A stretch of DNA of 64,000 nucleotides from Sporosarcina sp. ACRSM (GTDB lineage Bacteria; Bacillota; Bacilli; Bacillales_A; Planococcaceae): contig NZ_JAKRNU010000010.1 of NCBI RefSeq assembly GCF_022346545.1, forward strand, positions 62,001 to 126,000, read 5' to 3'. Under the pieces are notes generated by a model. It did not search any database, was not told the DNA's origin, and saw only the letters and a list, made by a program, of their open reading frames with translations. A program made the translations under genes and the position numbers. Each line of letters begins with the position of its first letter. Position 1 is the first letter of the stretch. Positions 1 to 8,055 of the stretch are shown here, piece after piece.

Positions 1-178
1 AACACCTTTTGATAAGGCGCTCTTTTTTGCTCTTCATACTGCAAGGCAGAAAGTTAGCCCGATATTGCCATCACCAATTGCACCAGCATTGGGTGATATC
101 TACGTAAGTTTCCTTGCTATATCCACATGGAATACCGCGAATAATATGCCAGGATGGCGTCAATCTCACTGACGGATC
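1..178 (-). pseudogene. Possible frame-shifted coding remnant, unidentified
   Basis: Read on the minus strand from about 178 downward, one frame gives a protein-like stretch (PSWHIIRGIPCGYSKETYVD). It stops near 90, where a second frame continues (PNAGAIGDGNIGLTF) to a stop near 38. Sensible composition across a frame change suggests a decayed gene, but I do not recognise the family and the window edge cuts it. The rest of 179-351 shows no gene; it must hold the ectABC promoter, but I see no clear consensus boxes. Confidence 0.2.
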
Positions 179-351
179 TTGGTCTTTACCAACCTCAATC
201 TACTAAATCACTTATTTTGGTTTGCAAAAAATGCTTCGAGCTCGGCAGAAGGGTAAATGGCTTTTCCAGACAGCTTAGAGAATAGCAGATCGGTTACCAA
301 GAAAAACGTTCAATCTAGGAGATGAACGCCAAGACTTGGAGGGAACGATTT

Positions 352-888
352 TTGTCAAAGGAAGAGCAGCATCCAGTTGCACTATTGGAACGAAGCGACA
401 ACTTCCTATTCCGGACGCCGGTAGTGGAAGATGGCAAACAGATTTGGCGGCTCATTAAAGATGCGGGAACACTCGATTTAAATTCTTCTTATAGCTATTT
501 GCTATGGACGAAATACTTTGGTGATACGAGTGTCGTTGTAGAATCGAATGGGCAGTTAGTCGGTTTTATATCGGGGTTTATCCAACCGAAGGCACCGGAT
601 ACGCTGTTTGTCTGGCAAGTAGCAGTGGATGCTTCGCAGCGAGCGAAAGGTCTAGCCACTCGCATGCTTCAAGCGATCTTGCATAGCTATACATGTCGGA
701 ATATTCGGTATTTGGAGGCGACGGTTAGTCCTTCAAATAAGGCCTCGCAAGCATTATTTCGCAAACTGGCAAGAGACTTTGAGACAGACTGCAAGGTGAC
801 GAACTGTTTTACGGAAGAGCAATTTCCCGGAAAGGGACATGAAGCAGAACATTTATTCACAATTGGTCCACTTCAGACTGAAAAATGA
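352..888 (+). CDS. ectA: L-2,4-diaminobutyrate N-acetyltransferase (ectoine biosynthesis)
   Basis: Transfers acetyl from acetyl-CoA to the gamma-amino group of 2,4-diaminobutyrate, the second step of ectoine synthesis, in the cytosol. The protein is a GNAT acetyltransferase: the stretch [10 protein letters not shown] is typical of EctA, and the acetyl-CoA binding segment is [17 protein letters not shown]. The start is a choice. ATG 322 has AGGAG directly abutting it, with no spacing. In-frame TTG 352 has GGAGGG at 338-343 and 8 bases of spacing, giving 178 aa, so I prefer TTG 352. First gene of ectABC, 34 bases before ectB. Family assignment is firm; the start is inferred. Confidence 0.93.
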   Translation: MSKEEQHPVALLERSDNFLFRTPVVEDGKQIWRLIKDAGTLDLNSSYSYLLWTKYFGDTSVVVESNGQLVGFISGFIQPKAPDTLFVWQVAVDASQRAKGLATRMLQAILHSYTCRNIRYLEATVSPSNKASQALFRKLARDFETDCKVTNCFTEEQFPGKGHEAEHLFTIGPLQTEK

Positions 889-922
889 TTGTGAAACTAA
901 AAAAATGGAGGAATGTCAACCA

Positions 923-2203
923 ATGGTACTGACGATGGAACGAAAGGCAATGGAGATTTTCGAAAACCATGAGTCACAAGTGAGGAGCTATAGCCGCAGT
1001 TTCCCAACTGTATTTGAAAAAGCGAAAGGCTACAAAATGTGGGATACAACGGGGAAGGAATACATTGATTTCTTCGCAGGAGCGGGTGCTTTAAACTACG
1101 GCCATAATAATGAAAAAGTGAAGAAGAAAATTATCGAATATATTCAGGAAGACGGAATTGCCCATAGTTTAGATATGGGAACTGTAGTGCGCGCGAAATT
1201 TCTTGAACGATTTACCGAGGTCATCCTACAGCCGCGAAATTTGAATTACAAAGTGATGTTTCCGGGACCCACAGGAACGAATACGGTGGAAAGTGCGTTG
1301 AAGATCGCCCGAAAAGTAACAGGGCGCCAAACGATTATTAGCTTTACAAACGCATTTCACGGTATGACGTTAGGTTCGCTATCGATAACGGGGAATTCGA
1401 CAGTACGGCAAGGTGCTGGTGTGCCGCTAACGAACACGGTTGCAATGCCGTATGATACGTTTATGCAAGACCATCATTCGATTGAATACTTGGAACGATT
1501 TCTAGAAGATGCGGGAAGTGGCGTTGATCTGCCCGCTGCGATTATTTTGGAAACCGTTCAAGGAGAAGGTGGCATCAATGCAGCCAGTTTCGAATGGTTA
1601 CAGGCGATTGAAAAGTTGTGTCATCGATATGACATGTTGCTGATCATCGATGATGTGCAAGCGGGCTGCGGCCGTACAGGGACATTCTTTAGTTTCGAAC
1701 CGGCAGGCATTACGCCTGATATCGTCTGTTTGTCAAAATCGATCAGTGGCTATGGTTTACCGATGGCTATCACGTTGATCAAACCGGACTATGATATTTG
1801 GGAACCGGGTGAACATAACGGAACGTTTCGTGGAAACAATATGGCGATACTTGCGGCAACGGAAGTTTTATCCTACTGGGAAACGGATGTGTTCGCTAAG
1901 TCTGTTCAAGAGAAATCGAAAATGATTAAAGCGCGCATGGAAAAAATCGTGGAAAATTACCCTGAGCTGCAGGCGACTACGCGAGGGCGAGGTTTTATGC
2001 AAGGGATTGCATGCGGAAAGGGGAAGGAAACGTACGGCAGTGAAATTTGTGCAAAAGCATTCGAAAAAGGGCTGATTATTGAAACGTCCGGTCCGGATAG
2101 CGAAGTCGTGAAGTTTTTAGGTTCCTTGACGATTGATGAAGAAGGATTGAATAAAGGGTTCGATATTTTAGAAAAAGCCATTCAAGAAGTACTCAACAAA
2201 TAA
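923..2203 (+). CDS. ectB: Diaminobutyrate--2-oxoglutarate transaminase
   Basis: PLP-dependent class III aminotransferase that makes L-2,4-diaminobutyrate from aspartate semialdehyde and glutamate, the first committed ectoine step. The fold is visible from the [13 protein letters not shown] region, [17 protein letters not shown], the [13 protein letters not shown] motif and the PLP lysine in [10 protein letters not shown]. The reading frame is open upstream to 839, inside ectA, but GGAGG at 907-911 precedes ATG 923, giving 427 aa beginning [14 protein letters not shown]. That is the usual EctB length and N-terminus. It is followed 25 bases later by ectC. No aspartokinase or hydroxylase (ectD) gene is attached, so the product is probably ectoine. 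Confidence 0.96.
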   Translation: MVLTMERKAMEIFENHESQVRSYSRSFPTVFEKAKGYKMWDTTGKEYIDFFAGAGALNYGHNNEKVKKKIIEYIQEDGIAHSLDMGTVVRAKFLERFTEVILQPRNLNYKVMFPGPTGTNTVESALKIARKVTGRQTIISFTNAFHGMTLGSLSITGNSTVRQGAGVPLTNTVAMPYDTFMQDHHSIEYLERFLEDAGSGVDLPAAIILETVQGEGGINAASFEWLQAIEKLCHRYDMLLIIDDVQAGCGRTGTFFSFEPAGITPDIVCLSKSISGYGLPMAITLIKPDYDIWEPGEHNGTFRGNNMAILAATEVLSYWETDVFAKSVQEKSKMIKARMEKIVENYPELQATTRGRGFMQGIACGKGKETYGSEICAKAFEKGLIIETSGPDSEVVKFLGSLTIDEEGLNKGFDILEKAIQEVLNK

Positions 2204-2228
2204 TTGGTATAGAGAGGAAGTTATAAAA

Positions 2229-2618
2229 ATGATTGTTCGAACGATAGATGAAATTATTGGGACAGAAAATGAAACAAAAGCGGAAACGTGGTCCAGCCGC
2301 CGTTTTCTTTTAAAGAAAGATGGAATGGGTTTTTCGTATAGTGAAACGATCATTTACGCGGGTACGGAAACACATATCCATTACCAAAATCATTTGGAGG
2401 CGGTCTACTGTGTCGGTGGTGACGGGGAAATCGAAACCGTTGCGGATGGGAAAGTATATCCCATTAAAGACGGCACTATGTATGCTTTAGATCAACATGA
2501 CGAGCATTATCTCCGTGGCGGCACGACGGATATGCGACTCATTTGCGTCTTTAACCCGCCACTCACGGGCAACGAAACGCATGACGAAAAAGGTGTCTAT
2601 CCATTGTTGGTAGACTGA
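2229..2618 (+). CDS. ectC: L-ectoine synthase
   Basis: Cyclises N-gamma-acetyl-diaminobutyrate to ectoine, a compatible solute against osmotic and cold stress. The 129-aa protein is a small cupin, the usual EctC length, beginning [15 protein letters not shown]. The conserved region [20 protein letters not shown] is followed by the metal-site part with [14 protein letters not shown] and by the C-terminal [28 protein letters not shown] ribosome site sits before ATG 2229. It closes the ectABC operon and a hairpin terminator follows at once. High salt induction is expected from the family, but no osmotic promoter could be assigned. Confidence 0.97.
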   Translation: MIVRTIDEIIGTENETKAETWSSRRFLLKKDGMGFSYSETIIYAGTETHIHYQNHLEAVYCVGGDGEIETVADGKVYPIKDGTMYALDQHDEHYLRGGTTDMRLICVFNPPLTGNETHDEKGVYPLLVD

Positions 2619-2652
2619 TCTAAACGCCATTCGGACAAATAGAATTGAACGA

Positions 2653-2690
2653 CAAATCCCCTTCATTGAAGGGGATTTGCGTTTGTAAGG
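2653..2690 (+). terminator. Intrinsic terminator of ectABC
   Basis: The arms CAAATCCCCTT and AAGGGGATTTG form an 11-bp stem with a 5-base loop, 35 bases after the ectC stop. The T tract behind it is weak. Confidence 0.7.
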
Positions 2691-2700
2691 TCATTGTTTT

Positions 2701-2893
2701 TATCTTCATTCAGCAGAAGACTCCCACCTCTGTAGGTGGCGAGATGAATGCGGTTTTGGTTTCCTGTTCAGCGGGTGTTCAAACGCCTGCTGAACGAAGA
2801 TAAAGCCTCCGGCGGATGTCACAGATTTTGAAAGGAGTTAATCGAGCAAGCTCGATTCAAAATCTGGACGCAATTACGCCAAGGCGTAATTGA
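2701..2893. repeat. Highly structured intergenic repeat element
   Basis: The stretch is almost entirely nested inverted repeats. An outer pair TATCTTCATTCAGCAG (2701-2716) and CTGCTGAACGAAGATA (2787-2802) matches at 15 of 16 positions. Inside lie CCACCT/AGGTGG and GTTCAGC/GCTGAAC hairpins. After it come AGATTTTGAA/TTCAAAATCT enclosing TCGAGC/GCTCGA, then CAATTACGCC/GGCGTAATTG. No protein is encoded. The CCACCT hairpin resembles ends of IS200/IS605-type elements, but this is only a resemblance. The element looks like a dispersed palindromic repeat that could also terminate both flanking genes. Confidence 0.6.
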
Positions 2894-2896
2894 TCT

Positions 2897-4024
2897 TCAC
2901 TTCAGCAAGAAGTTTTCTGTGTAATACGGTTGTGATTTTTCATTAAACGCGACGCCTATGCCGAGATGGCTGTAAGTATCGAGTAAAATATTCTCCCGAT
3001 GTCCTTCTGAATTCATCAGACCCTCATGGGCAAAGATGCTGCTCGATTGGCCGTATGCTAAGTTTTCACCGGCACTGCGAAAGGAGATGCCGTCGTCTTT
3101 CATCCGATCAAAAGGGGACTTTCCTTGCAGATTTTCATGGCTGAAGTAATCATGGTCGGCCATGTCGATGCTGTGAGAGCGTGCTGTTTCAGCAACTTTC
3201 CCCTCCCATTGTAAAGCGGATAATCCGTGGCGGACCCGCGCGGCATTCGTCAAATCGAATAGCTGGCGTTCGAATCCACTGCGCAAAGCCGCATCTCCAG
3301 CGGCGTAGATGCCGTTTCTTTTCTCCTCTAATGACCTGGCAATCAGTTGGACGGCCGTCACCTTGTCCTGTTGATGGAGATCATAAAAAACATAGGTGTA
3401 AGCGTCCCGGGATTGAAAGACATCAAATCCTTCATTTTCCTGCAGAAGGTAGATGTTCAAACCTTTCTGAATTTCGGTGATCGGTTCGCCGAATGTTTTA
3501 CGTACTTCGGCTTTCGAAGATCCGTATCGGATGCCGCTTGTAGAAGAAATAAGGTCATCATTCGTATAGAGGGCGTTGACGATCCCTTTTTCATCGAAAG
3601 ATAACATGACGAAATTGTGATAATGATCGTGATACGTATACCAAACCGTCCCATATTCGTTCAAGGAATGGTTTTTCGGTTCACCCAGTTCCGCAACGAC
3701 TTGCTCTTCAGTGCTGCCTAATTCGATATTGTGGATGGAAAGTTGGGTATGTACCGGTTTAGCCAATTTCGGTTTTTCCTCGGTCGGTACCGTTTCTTCC
3801 TCATTTGACAGTTGGGAAGTGAGGAAGAGGATTGCTTTATCTGTCGCATCCGTTACGAAACGGATTGCAGTATGGATGGATTCACTTGTTAATAGCGTAT
3901 CAATCTTTTCATCCACTGGTTCGAGGAAGGAGAGATTGACATAGCGGGAGGCTGGACCTTCCCAGTATGGTTTGGCGCTGTAAAGTAATAGGATGAAAAG
4001 AATAAATAGAAATAATCGTTTCAT
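2897..4024 (-). CDS. CAP-domain (SCP/PR1-like) envelope protein, YlbC type
   Basis: Secreted or membrane-anchored protein of 375 aa. Residues 1-16 are a hydrophobic signal or anchor (LFLFILFILLLYSA). The middle (about 95-230) holds a repeated GSTEEQVVAELGEP / GSSKAEVRKTFGEP pattern typical of the CAP-associated domain. Residues about 255-375 form a CAP domain with LTNAARVRHGLSALQW, the SHSIDMADHDYFSH metal/His motif and GHRENIL. This matches the domain order of B. subtilis YlbC. The molecular role is not established in bacteria. A single gene, convergent with ectABC, with upstream AGGAGGGAAG as ribosome site. Confidence 0.85.
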   Translation of the reverse strand: MKRLFLFILFILLLYSAKPYWEGPASRYVNLSFLEPVDEKIDTLLTSESIHTAIRFVTDATDKAILFLTSQLSNEEETVPTEEKPKLAKPVHTQLSIHNIELGSTEEQVVAELGEPKNHSLNEYGTVWYTYHDHYHNFVMLSFDEKGIVNALYTNDDLISSTSGIRYGSSKAEVRKTFGEPITEIQKGLNIYLLQENEGFDVFQSRDAYTYVFYDLHQQDKVTAVQLIARSLEEKRNGIYAAGDAALRSGFERQLFDLTNAARVRHGLSALQWEGKVAETARSHSIDMADHDYFSHENLQGKSPFDRMKDDGISFRSAGENLAYGQSSSIFAHEGLMNSEGHRENILLDTYSHLGIGVAFNEKSQPYYTENFLLK

Positions 4025-4188
4025 AGGATCTTCCCTCCTTCCTTCTATTGTACCCCCTCTCTATGGCTAGAATACAGCGAGACCTTTCGAAACGGGATGA
4101 TTTCTTGCAAATACCCGCTCGCTCATTTCCAGTCCGCATGAAAAAACGGTATACTGGTAGAACAACGGATGAACGGAGTTAAAAGCGT

Positions 4189-5052
4189 ATGACTTTATCG
4201 AAAAAAATGAGGAATATACAAGCGATGGAGCAACAGATGGATCTTTTTCGTTGCCCGATATGCACGGCGGAAATGGAAATGGTGGAGCATTCACGGCTCG
4301 TCTGTTCGACCAATCACTCCTTTGACTTATCGAAAAGCGGCTATGTCAATTTGGCACCGCAAGCGCATGTCACTAAGTACGATAAATCGCTTTTTGAAGC
4401 GAGAACAACGGTGATGAACAGCGGTTTTTTTGATCCGATTTTGGAAGTGATCACGCGGATTATCCAGGCAGAGAGCAATGGGTCACCAGTTCTATTGGAC
4501 GCTGGCTGTGGCGAAGGATCGCATTTAGCGGCCATCGTTTCCCGATTGGCGGGAAAGGCGAGCGGAATCGGTATCGATCTGGCGAAAGAAGGCATTGCCG
4601 CGGCTGCAAAAGAACATCCAGGCGCCGTTTGGAGTGTGGCGGATCTTGCAAACTGCCCATTTCAAGATGAAAAATTCGATGCTATTTTAAATATTTTATC
4701 ACCCGCAAATTATGCGGAATTTACGCGCCTCCTAAAAAAAGACGGTTTGTGCGTGAAAGCCGTTCCGGAAGCGGCTTATTTGAAAGAGCTGCGTGCCATC
4801 TTCTATGAAGAGAATGTACAGAAAGAAGACACCGATCCTGTGGGACGCTTCGCAGAACATTTCGATGCGGTCCAAACAGAACGGGTGATGTATACGTTTC
4901 CGTTAGCTGAACATCTTCTCGCGCCGCTCATCCGCATGACGCCGCTCACCTGGGGGGCCAGCGAAGAGAAGGTAAGCGAAGCGCTACAACTGGGATTGTC
5001 GGAAATCACCATCGATTTCACGGTCATGTCGGGCATGAAGCGGAACGGTTGA
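4189..5052 (+). CDS. 23S rRNA (guanine-N1)-methyltransferase, RlmA family
   Basis: SAM-dependent methyltransferase of 287 aa. The N-terminus carries a zinc-binding knuckle (CPICTAEM ... LVCSTNHSFDLSKSGYVNL) characteristic of RlmA/TlrB proteins, which methylate G745 or G748 in hairpin 35 of 23S rRNA. The SAM motif is LLDAGCGEGSHLAAI near residue 105, and NILSPANYAEFTRLLKKDG lies near 165. GGAG at 4175-4178 precedes ATG 4189; other in-frame ATGs (4207, 4225) are possible. TATACT at 4150-4155 is a candidate -10. Whether the target base is G745 or G748 cannot be decided from sequence. A tiny membrane protein follows 18 bases later. Confidence 0.85.
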   Translation: MTLSKKMRNIQAMEQQMDLFRCPICTAEMEMVEHSRLVCSTNHSFDLSKSGYVNLAPQAHVTKYDKSLFEARTTVMNSGFFDPILEVITRIIQAESNGSPVLLDAGCGEGSHLAAIVSRLAGKASGIGIDLAKEGIAAAAKEHPGAVWSVADLANCPFQDEKFDAILNILSPANYAEFTRLLKKDGLCVKAVPEAAYLKELRAIFYEENVQKEDTDPVGRFAEHFDAVQTERVMYTFPLAEHLLAPLIRMTPLTWGASEEKVSEALQLGLSEITIDFTVMSGMKRNG

Positions 5053-5070
5053 AGGAAGGGGCTGAGGCAG

Positions 5071-5169
5071 TTGTTTGGAGGAATCAGCAGTACGCCAATT
5101 GCATTTTACATTATTGCCATCGCAGTCATTGTATTGCTCGTTATATTTATTGAATGGAAGACGCGTTAA
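5071..5169 (+). CDS. Small single-span membrane protein (32 aa)
   Basis: Short gene starting at TTG 5071, preceded by AGGAAGGGG at 5053-5061. The protein begins LFGGISSTPIAFYI, continues as one hydrophobic span rich in Ile/Val and ends EWKTR, so positive charges fix the C-terminus in the cytosol. It lies between rlmA and the pentapeptide gene, 15 bases before the latter, and is probably cotranscribed. No family recognised; the composition (one clean transmembrane helix plus a good ribosome site) argues that it is real. Confidence 0.55.
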   Translation: MFGGISSTPIAFYIIAIAVIVLLVIFIEWKTR

Positions 5170-5184
5170 AGGGAGGTTTTATGT

Positions 5185-5838
5185 GTGAATGTCAAGAAGG
5201 TGGACAAGAGGCAAAAGCCCAAGTTGTCCATGGAACATCCGGAGATGCGGATAGAGGCCATTTGGGATCAGGATGGCTATGTTGAAAAAGCTCGGTTTGA
5301 AGGAGGCGTTTTCTCAGGTGCGGAAGGAGAACGCTTGACCTTCGATGATGTGCGTTTCAAAGATGTCATGTTTGCAGGTGGAGATTTTACATCTGTAGAG
5401 TTCGTGGACGTTGTCTTTGATACATGTGATTTTTCCAACGCGAACTTTCAACATGCTACATTCCATCGTTGTGAAATTGTCCACTCCAAATTGACGGGGA
5501 CGGACTTTGCGAACGCGCAAATCGGTCATACTTTGCTAAAGGAGTGTGACGGCCGTTATAGTAATTTTAGCTTTACAGGCATGAAAGAAGTCGAGTTTTC
5601 CGAATGTCATCTGGCGGATGCCGATTTTTATGAGTGTAAGTTCAAGGTCGTTCGATTTCAAAAATGCAAGATCGACAATATCAATTTTTCCGAGACGGAA
5701 TTGAAGGGTATTGACTTATCGGATAGCACGTATGAGCGGATTGAAGTGACATTACCGAAACTCGCCGGCTGTATCGTTTCCAAGGAGCAGGCGCTCGGGT
5801 TCGCCCGTGTCCTTGGGTTATCCGTGAAAGAAGAATGA
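5185..5838 (+). CDS. Pentapeptide-repeat protein
   Basis: A 217-aa cytosolic protein whose residues about 45-190 are successive A(D/N)LXX-type pentapeptides, for example FTSVEF, CDFSNANFQHATFHRC, TDFANAQ, HLADADFYECKF, IDNINFSETELKGIDLSDSTY. This predicts a right-handed quadrilateral beta helix. Some relatives (Qnr, MfpA) mimic DNA and protect gyrase, but nothing here shows that function. The start is GTG 5185, eight bases after GGGAGG; ATG 5181 is in another frame that does not continue. The C-terminus (EQALGFARVLGLSVKEE) is non-repeat. Confidence 0.85.
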   Translation: MNVKKVDKRQKPKLSMEHPEMRIEAIWDQDGYVEKARFEGGVFSGAEGERLTFDDVRFKDVMFAGGDFTSVEFVDVVFDTCDFSNANFQHATFHRCEIVHSKLTGTDFANAQIGHTLLKECDGRYSNFSFTGMKEVEFSECHLADADFYECKFKVVRFQKCKIDNINFSETELKGIDLSDSTYERIEVTLPKLAGCIVSKEQALGFARVLGLSVKEE

Positions 5839-5880
5839 TGGTATACTAAACGAAAAACGAGTGGAAAAGAGTGGACATCT

Positions 5881-6351
5881 ATGTTGACATTTGAACAGAA
5901 GCAGGCAATTATTGAATCTTTCCCGGAACTGACCCGGAAAGACGTGTCGATGAAACGGGTCAACTATCATTATGAAGAAAGTTTGTATGACAAGACGATC
6001 GTCGTCCAACATTTGCATCCAAACGGCAATGGCTTCGTCTATGTAGCGGGAATCTCAGGTTATGAAGTGGACGAGCGCGGTTTGGTCAATATCCGCGAAG
6101 CGACAGAAGCGGAGTTGCGACAAGCCGTTGCAGATTCCATTCAAGCTTTGTCGGAAGAACAGACTGAAAGAGAACCTGTCGAACAGACATGGGTGAATGG
6201 CGACGGAGAAAAGCTTGTGTTAAAAGAAGAGCTCGATGCATGGAACATCTATCATGGTTTGAATCTGGAAGACAGCTTCGGCGATTATGAAGAAGCGGTC
6301 GCCTATCTGAAGGAAGAGCGGTTCAAACAGGTGCAAGGTGATGCGCGATGA
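5881..6351 (+). CDS. Conserved hypothetical protein (156 aa)
   Basis: Not recognised. It is acidic, soluble and without signal or membrane segments. The N-terminal half is a mixed alpha/beta region (ESFPELTRKDVSMKRVNYHY, then HLHPNGNGFVYVAGI). The C-terminal third is Glu-rich helix. Its stop overlaps the start of the next small gene (ATGA), so the two are translationally coupled. The upstream ribosome site is weak. Confidence 0.7.
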   Translation: MLTFEQKQAIIESFPELTRKDVSMKRVNYHYEESLYDKTIVVQHLHPNGNGFVYVAGISGYEVDERGLVNIREATEAELRQAVADSIQALSEEQTEREPVEQTWVNGDGEKLVLKEELDAWNIYHGLNLEDSFGDYEEAVAYLKEERFKQVQGDAR

Positions 6352-6488
6352 AAGGCCAACACCTCGTCATCGGACTTGTCTTATTTGTCATTGCTGTTGT
6401 AGCGGCTATCTATTTTTCGATGATGGCAACGTTCAATAACGATGAACGTCAGATAGAACCGGGTATTGGAATCAATGAAGAAGAGTAA
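6348..6488 (+). CDS. Small single-span membrane protein (46 aa)
   Basis: ATG 6348 overlaps the preceding stop codon by ATGA. The product starts MKGQHLVIGLVLFVIAVVAA, has one transmembrane helix at about residues 6-26, and ends in a short acidic tail (PGIGINEEE). A hairpin terminator begins three bases after its stop, which fits a real last gene of a two-gene operon. Function unknown. The acidic tail is probably extracytoplasmic. Confidence 0.7.
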   Translation: MKGQHLVIGLVLFVIAVVAAIYFSMMATFNNDERQIEPGIGINEEE

Positions 6489-6490
6489 TC

Positions 6491-6518
6491 GGCGGGGTGA
6501 AAACCCCGTCTATTTTTA
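6491..6518 (+). terminator. Intrinsic terminator
   Basis: Stem CGGGGT/ACCCCG with a GAAA-type loop, then TATTTTTAT. It ends the preceding two-gene unit. Confidence 0.8.
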
Positions 6519-6693
6519 TGGATTCACTAGTTACAAAGAACGAATGCATATAGGTGAAAGTAAATGACTGTTCTCTCAACGAACAGGTTCTTCTTAACCA
6601 TTTTCCTCAATTTTCCGTTTTTCCTATTTTCATAGCTGTCTCACTATGGTTAATTAAGGGATGGAGCTTCTTAAAATGGAGGGGAATGGAAAT

Positions 6694-7986
6694 ATGAAGT
6701 ATGGAAAAATATTGTTTGCACTAGGCGCAAGCGCACTTTTATTAGCGGCATGCAGTGAAGATAAGAAAACACCAGAAGTGGAAGAGGAAGGAAAAGCAGA
6801 AGAAGTGAAGCTGGATGAATCTGACGTGGCGAGCGCCACATCAGAAGCCGATGATGCATTGGCAGAGTTGCGTGCAGCACTGGAAGACCGGGAACAAACA
6901 GATGAACCGGTTACAGTAAACGACTCAGAACTCCTCAATCCGAGCATCGCTGAAATGACGGAAGGGGATGTGGAAGTTCTGTATACGAACAAAGCACCCA
7001 ACTATAAGCATGATATGGATGGTTTCATTATCACCATTGATGAATACCAAATTACGAAAGTGTCCGATGTCAACCGGGATTCCGAGTCTTTATTCAAAGG
7101 GAATCTTGAAGGTTATGTAGTGACAGCTTTGACCACTTATGAGAATACACGCAGCAATCCAGTCTATTATGCCGGATTCATGACCTTGCTCATGGATGAT
7201 CGTTATGACGTTGTCTATGGCGATAAATATAAACTCATCCCGCGTGAAACGGCGTTGGTATCGGATGATCCAGCGAGTGTCAATAAGTATCCTCCAGGTT
7301 TTAAGAAGCAAGGCTTTCTATCATTTGTCATGACGAATGAACAATATGACAAGCTGGCAACAACGAATCCTAAACTGATTATTGATGGAGGTGCTTCAGA
7401 ACGGGAAGATATGCGGGAATCCTTCCGGGAAGAAGCCGTTTTCGATTTTCTCTACAGTGGGGAAAGTGAAGAAGCGGTTGCAACGGGCCCAGCCTTCTAC
7501 CGTGATGATTTAACAAATCAAAACATTGCCAATAAAACGATGGTTTTCGAAAAGACGGATATCGGCCAACAGCTGGAGCTTGATGGGGTAAAAGTGACCC
7601 TTGAAGGTGTCCAATACACAGAAATCGAGCCGACAGAACAATACAAAAGCACGTTCCGTAACTTTGCGGATGATGGCATTGTCGCGCTCACTGTGAAGTT
7701 GAATGTCGATAACCAATCCAAGGAAACAGTCCGGTTGGATGGCATCGGCTCGATCTTAAGCGTGGATGACAATGATTTCAGGTATTTGCACCAAGGATCG
7801 CTTGAGCCGGATACGTCTAGAAAGCTGGAGCCGGGTGAGTCGGGCGAAAAGCTGCATGTGTTCCTGATGGATAAATACCAGTTCGATCGCCATGAGAAAT
7901 TTGAGCTCATCTTCGGGCCATTCTCTGCAGACGATGGGAAAAAGTTGTTCAAAGGACGCGATCTCGTATTTAAATTGCCAAGATAA
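6694..7986 (+). CDS. Lipoprotein, DUF5068-like (paralog 1)
   Basis: Secreted lipoprotein of 430 aa. The frame is open from 6661, but GGAGGGG at 6679-6685 and the signal peptide place the start at ATG 6694: MKYGKILFALGASALLLAAC, with lipobox LAAC. After an acidic linker, two homologous beta-rich modules follow. One begins LNPSIAEMTEGDVEVLYTN and contains HDMDGFIITIDEYQITKVSDV. The second begins near FEKTDIGQQLELDGVKVTLEG. It resembles proteins annotated DUF5068 in Bacillales; function unknown. The next gene is a clear paralog, so this is a tandem duplication. Confidence 0.75.
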   Translation: MKYGKILFALGASALLLAACSEDKKTPEVEEEGKAEEVKLDESDVASATSEADDALAELRAALEDREQTDEPVTVNDSELLNPSIAEMTEGDVEVLYTNKAPNYKHDMDGFIITIDEYQITKVSDVNRDSESLFKGNLEGYVVTALTTYENTRSNPVYYAGFMTLLMDDRYDVVYGDKYKLIPRETALVSDDPASVNKYPPGFKKQGFLSFVMTNEQYDKLATTNPKLIIDGGASEREDMRESFREEAVFDFLYSGESEEAVATGPAFYRDDLTNQNIANKTMVFEKTDIGQQLELDGVKVTLEGVQYTEIEPTEQYKSTFRNFADDGIVALTVKLNVDNQSKETVRLDGIGSILSVDDNDFRYLHQGSLEPDTSRKLEPGESGEKLHVFLMDKYQFDRHEKFELIFGPFSADDGKKLFKGRDLVFKLPR

Positions 7987-7994
7987 TAGGAAAG

Positions 7995-8034
7995 AAGTGC
8001 GTCTGGGTTTTTATTTCCCCGATGCACTTTTTCA
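7995..8034 (+). terminator. Hairpin terminator or attenuator between the paralogs
   Basis: Inverted repeat with AAGTGC and GCACTT ends and a GGG/CCC core (two mismatches in 13), followed by TTTTTC. It ends about 20 bases before the start of paralog 2, so read-through may set the expression ratio. Confidence 0.6.
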
Positions 8035-8055
8035 ATCTGAAGGAGTGGTCGTTTA

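Noticed and set aside
2701-2893. Remnant of an IS200/IS605 (tnpB) element
   Set aside because: Only one hairpin resembles such ends; no tnpA/tnpB coding trace is present, so I list it as a structured repeat only.
5181-5300. ATG 5181 as start of the pentapeptide gene
   Set aside because: It is in a different frame from the repeat protein; GTG 5185 is in frame and correctly spaced from GGGAGG.
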